A stretch of DNA of 64,000 nt from an uncultured Pelagibacteraceae bacterium (GTDB lineage Bacteria > Pseudomonadota > Alphaproteobacteria > Pelagibacterales > Pelagibacteraceae): the NCBI GenBank assembly GCA_902596515.1, contig CACJUF010000001.1:124001-188000 (forward strand), in the 5' to 3' direction. The notes under the pieces are model-generated. The model ran no database searches. It worked only from the letters and a program-made list of their open reading frames with translations, and was not told the origin of the DNA. Positions 59,459-64,000 of the stretch are shown one piece after another (positions within the stretch are counted from its first letter, which is position 1; each line of letters begins with the position of its first letter). A program made the translations under genes and the position numbers.

Positions 59459-59746
59459 ATGAAAAACTACATGGTAACTCACACTTTCAAATCAAAGGAG
59501 ATGAAAGATAAATTTTCAGAGACAGTTGCATCAATGAAGATGGAAGATATTGTAAAATCAATGACTAGTGAAGATGCAGCATGTCAAATGACTTGGAATA
59601 CTCCAGGAGATACAATGCAAATGTTTTGTTGGTGGAAAGGTAAAAATCCAGAGGCTATTAATAAACAATTAGCATCTATGAATGACTTTTTTGAACCTCA
59701 TAAATTTACTGAGTGCACAGATGAAGTAATGGATTACAACGCCTAG
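59459..59746 (+). CDS. Small hypothetical protein, possible dimeric alpha/beta-barrel fold
   Basis: aaaggagaaaatATG RBS; 95 aa. Confidence 0.65.
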   Translation: MKNYMVTHTFKSKEMKDKFSETVASMKMEDIVKSMTSEDAACQMTWNTPGDTMQMFCWWKGKNPEAINKQLASMNDFFEPHKFTECTDEVMDYNA

Positions 59747-59767
59747 AATAGGCCAAAACTTTTTTTA
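59741..59767 (+). terminator. Putative intra-operon terminator/attenuator
   Basis: gccta-gaa-taggc (59741-59753), overlapping the TAG stop of the preceding gene, followed by caaaactttttttaatt. Confidence 0.5.
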
Positions 59768-59789
59768 ATTAAATTTAAGAGAAAAAAAA

Positions 59790-60107
59790 ATGAAAGTAAT
59801 TTACACAAGAACAATGAGAGTAAAAGATGATGGTTTAGGAAAAGCAATGGAGATTGGGAAAGGTTTAGCTGCAGTAAGAAAAAAACATTACCCCAATCAT
59901 GATGTTTATTTCTCTTTTCAAATGGGTGGAGACCCAAGAACAATAAGAGAGACTTTAATTGGACCTATGTTTGAGGGTGATAATGAGGCTGACGCTAACA
60001 TGTCTGCTGATCCTGAATATATAAAACTTTTAGAGCAATTAAAAGAAGTTGCAATAGAAGGAACTATTAAGGACGAGATAAGACCGATATTTAGTGAAGG
60101 AGAATAA
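59790..60107 (+). CDS. Small hypothetical protein, possible dimeric alpha/beta-barrel fold
   Basis: 105 aa, co-directional in tight gene run. Confidence 0.65.
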   Translation: MKVIYTRTMRVKDDGLGKAMEIGKGLAAVRKKHYPNHDVYFSFQMGGDPRTIRETLIGPMFEGDNEADANMSADPEYIKLLEQLKEVAIEGTIKDEIRPIFSEGE

Positions 60108-60110
60108 ATA

Positions 60111-60527
60111 ATGTTAGAAAAATTTAATGGGATATTTTATTTAATAATTTACTTAGTTCATTTTATTGGAGTTGGTGTTTACGCATTTCAAACTATTTTT
60201 GGCACTAAAAGCTTCATGGAAAGATTTGGTATCGATCCAAGTGGCGCAATAATGATTAGAATGGCAGGAGCGTTTATGCTTGCTGTATTTTTAATGTCAA
60301 TCTATGTAGGTTTTATAAGACCTGGAGGTTTGGAAAATACATGGGGATTCTTAAATTTAGTTTTTATAAATAATCTATGTATTTTTTTATGTAATTTTTA
60401 TTCTATTAAAATAAATAAAACAGGTGTGAATGAAAAAACTACAAACGAGGGTGTTATTGCACCGTTTGTATTTACGATTATGAGTGCAATTTTATGCTAC
60501 GGTTTAGCTGATAAAATTTACACTTAA
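60111..60527 (+). CDS. Small 4-TM membrane protein of unknown function
   Basis: Four hydrophobic segments; gaaggagaataaataATG RBS. Confidence 0.65.
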   Translation: MLEKFNGIFYLIIYLVHFIGVGVYAFQTIFGTKSFMERFGIDPSGAIMIRMAGAFMLAVFLMSIYVGFIRPGGLENTWGFLNLVFINNLCIFLCNFYSIKINKTGVNEKTTNEGVIAPFVFTIMSAILCYGLADKIYT

Positions 60528-60814
60528 TGTCTGGGTTTGCAATATTCAACATAGAGGTAAAAAAACCTGAAAAATATAAAGAGTACGTAGAAAAAGTGAA
60601 ACCGATTGCTGAAAAATTTGGTGGAGAATATATTGTTAGAGGTGGTGAAACAAAAGTATTAGAAGGAACTTGGGCATATCCTAGAACAGTTGTTATTAAA
60701 TTTCCAAGTTATGACAAAGCTTTAGAGTGGTATAACTCTGATGAATACAAACCAATTAAACAAATCCGTTTAGAAAACTCGATTGGTAACGGAATAATAA
60801 TTAAAGGAGTATAA
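60527..60814 (+). CDS. DUF1330 family protein
   Basis: FAIFNIEVKKPEKYKEYVEKVKPIAEKFGGEYIVRGGETKVLEGTW...VIKFPSYDKALEWYNSDEYKPIKQIR. Confidence 0.9.
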   Translation: MSGFAIFNIEVKKPEKYKEYVEKVKPIAEKFGGEYIVRGGETKVLEGTWAYPRTVVIKFPSYDKALEWYNSDEYKPIKQIRLENSIGNGIIIKGV

Positions 60815-60815
60815 A

Positions 60816-61136
60816 ATGTCGATATTAAAAAGATATACTGATGCAATAGATAAAAAAGATGAGGCAACTATGAATGAACTTTTGCATGATGATTTTAAAT
60901 TCACGATGCATAAATCTGGAAATTCTTTAGGAAAAGCTGATGTTATAAAATGGGCAATGAGTGGAGATATCAATCAAGATAAAACTAGGGTTGTATATGA
61001 AAATGATGAAGTGGGTGTACACCATTCTTTTGTTACATTTAATGACGGAAATGTTGAAGCTGTAATGGCGGTTTATAGATATAAAGACGGAAAAATTGTT
61101 AGTTTAGAAACTGGCGCTACTCCAATGTCTAAGTAA
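60816..61136 (+). CDS. SnoaL/NTF2-like protein
   Basis: LKRYTDAIDKKDEATMNELLHDDFKFTMH...VMAVYRYKDGKIVSLE. Confidence 0.78.
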   Translation: MSILKRYTDAIDKKDEATMNELLHDDFKFTMHKSGNSLGKADVIKWAMSGDINQDKTRVVYENDEVGVHHSFVTFNDGNVEAVMAVYRYKDGKIVSLETGATPMSK

Positions 61137-61685
61137 GTGAAAAAAATTTCATTCATTTTTATTTTTTTCTTATTTTCATCGTCTTTATTGGCTGACGATA
61201 ATAAAAAAGAAATTGATAAATTATTTGTTCAATTAAAAAGTGCTTTAAACTTTGAAAATTCAAAAAAAATAGAGGATAAAATTTGGGATCTTTGGACTAC
61301 TCATCCAACTAAAAATAATTTAACAAAGTTATTAGCTGATGGTTCATCTGCAATGATGGAGAATAAACTTGATGCTGCATATGATAAATTTACTGAAGTC
61401 ATTAAACTTGATCCTAATTGGGCAGAAGCTTGGAATAAAAGAGCAACGGTATTATATTTAATGGGTAAATACGAGCTATCACAAGCTGATATTGACAAAG
61501 TGCTTTTGATAGAAAAAAGACATTTCGGTGCACTAACAGGCCAAGGTTTAGTTCAAACAGCTTTAAAAAACTACGAAAAAGCTATTGATAGTTACATTGA
61601 AGCTCATAAAGTTCATCCGTTTTTGAAGTCTCCTATGATTATGATGGAAAAGCTTCAAATCGAATTGCAGAAACAAAGTATTTAA
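61137..61685 (+). CDS. Exported TPR-repeat protein
   Basis: GTG start, signal peptide, AAYDKFTEVIKLDPNWAEAWNKRATVLYLMGKYELSQADIDKVL. Confidence 0.82.
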   Translation: MKKISFIFIFFLFSSSLLADDNKKEIDKLFVQLKSALNFENSKKIEDKIWDLWTTHPTKNNLTKLLADGSSAMMENKLDAAYDKFTEVIKLDPNWAEAWNKRATVLYLMGKYELSQADIDKVLLIEKRHFGALTGQGLVQTALKNYEKAIDSYIEAHKVHPFLKSPMIMMEKLQIELQKQSI

Positions 61686-61687
61686 AA

Positions 61688-61909
61688 ATGTTTCCAAAAA
61701 AATATTCTAACCTTTTATTTATATTAGTTATGGGATTTGGGATGAGTCTTTTAATGACACTAATAATTACTTATATAAATACTGGAATGGATAATGAGTA
61801 TGTCGACCGTTTTTTTAAAGCATGGTCAGTAAGTCTTCCAATTGCAATAATTGCTGCTCTTCTTGTAGGTCCCCCGATTAAAAAATTTGTAGATAAAATT
61901 ACCAAATAA
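61688..61909 (+). CDS. DUF2798 family membrane protein
   Basis: MGFGMSLLMTLIITYINTG...FFKAWSVSLPIAIIAALLVGPPIKKFVDKI. Confidence 0.83.
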   Translation: MFPKKYSNLLFILVMGFGMSLLMTLIITYINTGMDNEYVDRFFKAWSVSLPIAIIAALLVGPPIKKFVDKITK

Positions 61910-61924
61910 GAATATCTTTTATTT

Positions 61925-62260
61925 GTGAGTAACGTTATAGCTTTTCTAATCCTTATCCTTGCTGTCATATTAGGTACTGCAGCAAATAGTTTTGCAAAAA
62001 GTGCAAATGGTTTCACATTGTTAGTTCCTAGTTTAATTACTGCAATCACAATAATTGGTTGCATGTTTACTCTTTCAATAGTGATGAAAACTATACCTGT
62101 TGGTATTACCTACGCATCTTTTGCTGGTTTATGTATCGTGGCGACTTCGATTGTTGGAATATATAAATTCAATCAAGTACCTGATCTATTCACAATCATT
62201 GGTTTGATATTAATTATATCAGGAGTCTTAATTGTTAATCTGCTGGGTAAAACAGGATAA
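61925..62260 (+). CDS. Small multidrug resistance (SMR)-like protein 1
   Basis: GTG start; 4 TM; ILAVILGTAANSFAKSANGF...IPVGITYASFAGL...GLILIISGVLIVNLLGKT. Confidence 0.85.
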   Translation: MSNVIAFLILILAVILGTAANSFAKSANGFTLLVPSLITAITIIGCMFTLSIVMKTIPVGITYASFAGLCIVATSIVGIYKFNQVPDLFTIIGLILIISGVLIVNLLGKTG

Positions 62261-62263
62261 TTT

Positions 62264-62599
62264 ATGGCAAATTTATCTGGTTATATCTTTTTAGCTTTAG
62301 CAATACTTCTTGGAATAACTTCAAATGGTTTTTTAAAATCAACTAATGGATTTACAATAATTGGGCCAACTATTTTTTGTATCATATCTATAGTTGCTTG
62401 TATTTTTTGTTTATCTAAAGCAATGAATATTATTCCAGTTGGTTTTACATATGCAACATATGGAGGTTTAACGATTACTGCAGTAACACTATTTGGTGTT
62501 TTTAAATATCAGCAAATTCCAAACTTGTATGGGATTATTGGAATAAGTTTAATAATTATTGGTGTAATTCTTTTAAATACTTTGGGTAAAACTAGCTAG
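62264..62599 (+). CDS. Small multidrug resistance (SMR)-like protein 2
   Basis: 4 TM; LALAILLGITSNGFLKSTNGF...IPVGFTYATYGGL...GVILLNTLGKT. Confidence 0.85.
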   Translation: MANLSGYIFLALAILLGITSNGFLKSTNGFTIIGPTIFCIISIVACIFCLSKAMNIIPVGFTYATYGGLTITAVTLFGVFKYQQIPNLYGIIGISLIIIGVILLNTLGKTS

Positions 62600-63395
62600 A
62601 AACTGGTTTTAAAATTTTAAGCATTTTTTTATGTAAATTATTATTAGATGAGCAAATAATATTTCCAGCTTTCTTGGCATCATCATTTTTCCAAGTCGAG
62701 ACAATCCCTTTTGCAGCCTCAATAATTGGTATTAAGGCATGAATATCCCAAATTTTATTTCCACATTGAATAACAACATCAAGTTTACCCTCAGCAAAAT
62801 GAGAATAACTTAAAGCATCCGAGCATGGAAATTGCATTCTTTTTAAAATTTGAGGAATTTTTTTTTGTTTATTTAATGACAGACTGCCGTGAAAAGCTGC
62901 TGACAATTTCATTTTAGAATAAGTTGCTTTTTGGTTTACAAGTATTTTCTTTTTCTTTCCATTTTCTGAAACATACGCAGAATTAAATGAGGTATTAAAA
63001 TAAAACTTTTTAAGAATTGGAAAATTTGCAAGACCTACGACTGGGTTACCTTTATAATTTAAAGATATCAAATTACTCCAAGTTGGATTTCCTATCACAA
63101 ATGATCGAGTTCCATCTATGGGATCTATAACCCATGAATAATCACTTTTAGTTTTTTTATAGCCAAATTCTTCACCTATAATTTGGTGATTTGGAAACCT
63201 TTTTTTAATCTCATTTCTAATGAATCGTTCAAAAGCCTTGTCAGCAGTTGTTACAGGGTCATAACCGCTTCTAAGTTTATTCGATACTTTAAAGGGTTTA
63301 TTTAATTTAGAGTAATAAAATCTAGTTAATTTCTTAGCTAAACTTTCAATGAACTTAGAATAAAGTTTATAATCTGATGATTTTAAAATTTGCAC
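62592..63395 (-). CDS. Inositol monophosphatase family (histidinol-phosphatase HisN-like)
   Basis: TTADKAFERFIRNEI, IGEEFG, WVIDPIDGTRSFVIGNPTW, IWDIHALIPIIEAAKG. Confidence 0.9.
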   Translation of the reverse strand: MQILKSSDYKLYSKFIESLAKKLTRFYYSKLNKPFKVSNKLRSGYDPVTTADKAFERFIRNEIKKRFPNHQIIGEEFGYKKTKSDYSWVIDPIDGTRSFVIGNPTWSNLISLNYKGNPVVGLANFPILKKFYFNTSFNSAYVSENGKKKKILVNQKATYSKMKLSAAFHGSLSLNKQKKIPQILKRMQFPCSDALSYSHFAEGKLDVVIQCGNKIWDIHALIPIIEAAKGIVSTWKNDDAKKAGNIICSSNNNLHKKMLKILKPVSS

Positions 63396-63460
63396 AACGC
63401 TCTAATACTATTTTATTACTATTGATTAAAGCAAAATTTTAAATAATGATTTAAAAATAC

Positions 63461-64000
63461 ATGAAATTAGAGTTAAAAGATAACAAAGTATTTTTTGAAA
63501 ATAAGGGTCATAAAAAAGAGATCCACCCATTTTGGCTTAGAGAAAGAGTTAACGGAGAAAAATTTGTTGATAAGTCTACTCAACAAAGATTATTTGACCC
63601 AACTCAATTATCAGAAAACATTCAAATCAAAGATTTAAGCTTAAATAGTAATTTTTTAGAAATTAAATTCAATGACGGGGCTTCAACAAAAATTGCTATA
63701 TTTGATATTTTTAAAGAATTTTCAAATATTAATGATGTGAAACAAATTGAAAAAATAAAGTGGGACTCTTCATTTAGAGATCAAAATACTTTCAAATTCA
63801 AAGAAAATTTATTTGAAACAGATGAAATGTACAAAGCCTTGATTAATTTTTATCAATATGGCTTTGTAATTTTTAAAAATGTGCCAACAAAAAATAATTT
63901 TATTATAAACTTTGCAAATTCTATAGGAAGTGTGAGACGCACAAACTTTGGTGAATTCTTTAATGTAAAATCAAAACCAAATCCAAATGACTTAGCTTAC
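63461..64000 (+). CDS. Gamma-butyrobetaine dioxygenase-like protein, N-terminal part (runs off window)
   Basis: MKLELKDNKVFFENKGHKKEIHPFWLRERVNGEKFVDKSTQQRLFDPTQL...IKWDSSF...YGFVIFKNVP; DUF971-like N-domain plus TauD/TfdA start. Confidence 0.8.
   Translation, partial: MKLELKDNKVFFENKGHKKEIHPFWLRERVNGEKFVDKSTQQRLFDPTQLSENIQIKDLSLNSNFLEIKFNDGASTKIAIFDIFKEFSNINDVKQIEKIKWDSSFRDQNTFKFKENLFETDEMYKALINFYQYGFVIFKNVPTKNNFIINFANSIGSVRRTNFGEFFNVKSKPNPNDLAY

Noticed and set aside
61771-62064. 97-aa minus-strand ORF overlapping DUF2798 and SMR genes
   Set aside because: Antisense across two supported genes
1-64000. CRISPR arrays, transposases, integrases, prophage genes, defence islands
   Set aside because: No repeat-spacer pattern, mobile-element ORF or recognisable defence gene was seen in the window

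Overview
AT-rich, densely packed chromosomal window whose gene content and style (tiny intergenic gaps, many ABC/TRAP transporters, organosulfur and methylated-amine genes, no mobile elements) fit a SAR11/Pelagibacterales-like marine alphaproteobacterium; this lineage call is inferred from gene content only. Contents, in order: cysS (partial)-nadE-class II DAHP synthase-glmS-GlmU C-terminal-like protein; HAD phosphatase; methylcitrate cycle prpDBC; nrdAB with a putative NrdR box pair; phosphomannomutase; TauE/SafE-type permease, dusA and a TRAP transporter; CoA-transferase, rpoZ with a long acidic tail, MFS; miscellaneous redox, SemiSWEET and glycosyltransferase genes; an amino-acid ABC transporter without an adjacent ATPase; a fused SpeD-SpeE gene with a FucA-like aldolase, mtnA, mtnP and divergent apt; a small surface-glycan block (GT2, rmlB, rmlA, GT39) ending at a tRNA-CAT; two paralogous tail-anchored small proteins and a double-HTH regulator; BASS transporter; dimethylglycine dehydrogenase-like, ald and an omega-aminotransferase divergent from a taurine/sulfonate-type ABC transporter followed by ComC-like, Pta-like and HisD/HpsN-like genes; msrB, LysE, VOC, cysE, cysK; a run of very small co-directional genes of unknown function (several possibly dimeric alpha/beta-barrel, DUF1330, SnoaL-like); a tandem SMR pair lacking the canonical Glu14; an IMPase-family gene; and a partial gamma-butyrobetaine dioxygenase-like gene. 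Main candidates for follow-up: the small-protein operon (57.9-62.6 kb), the polyamine/MTA-recycling cassette (31.4-35.6 kb), the sulfonate cluster with a perfect intergenic palindrome (46.1-54.6 kb), and the recurring substrate-binding-protein / hairpin / permease architecture.
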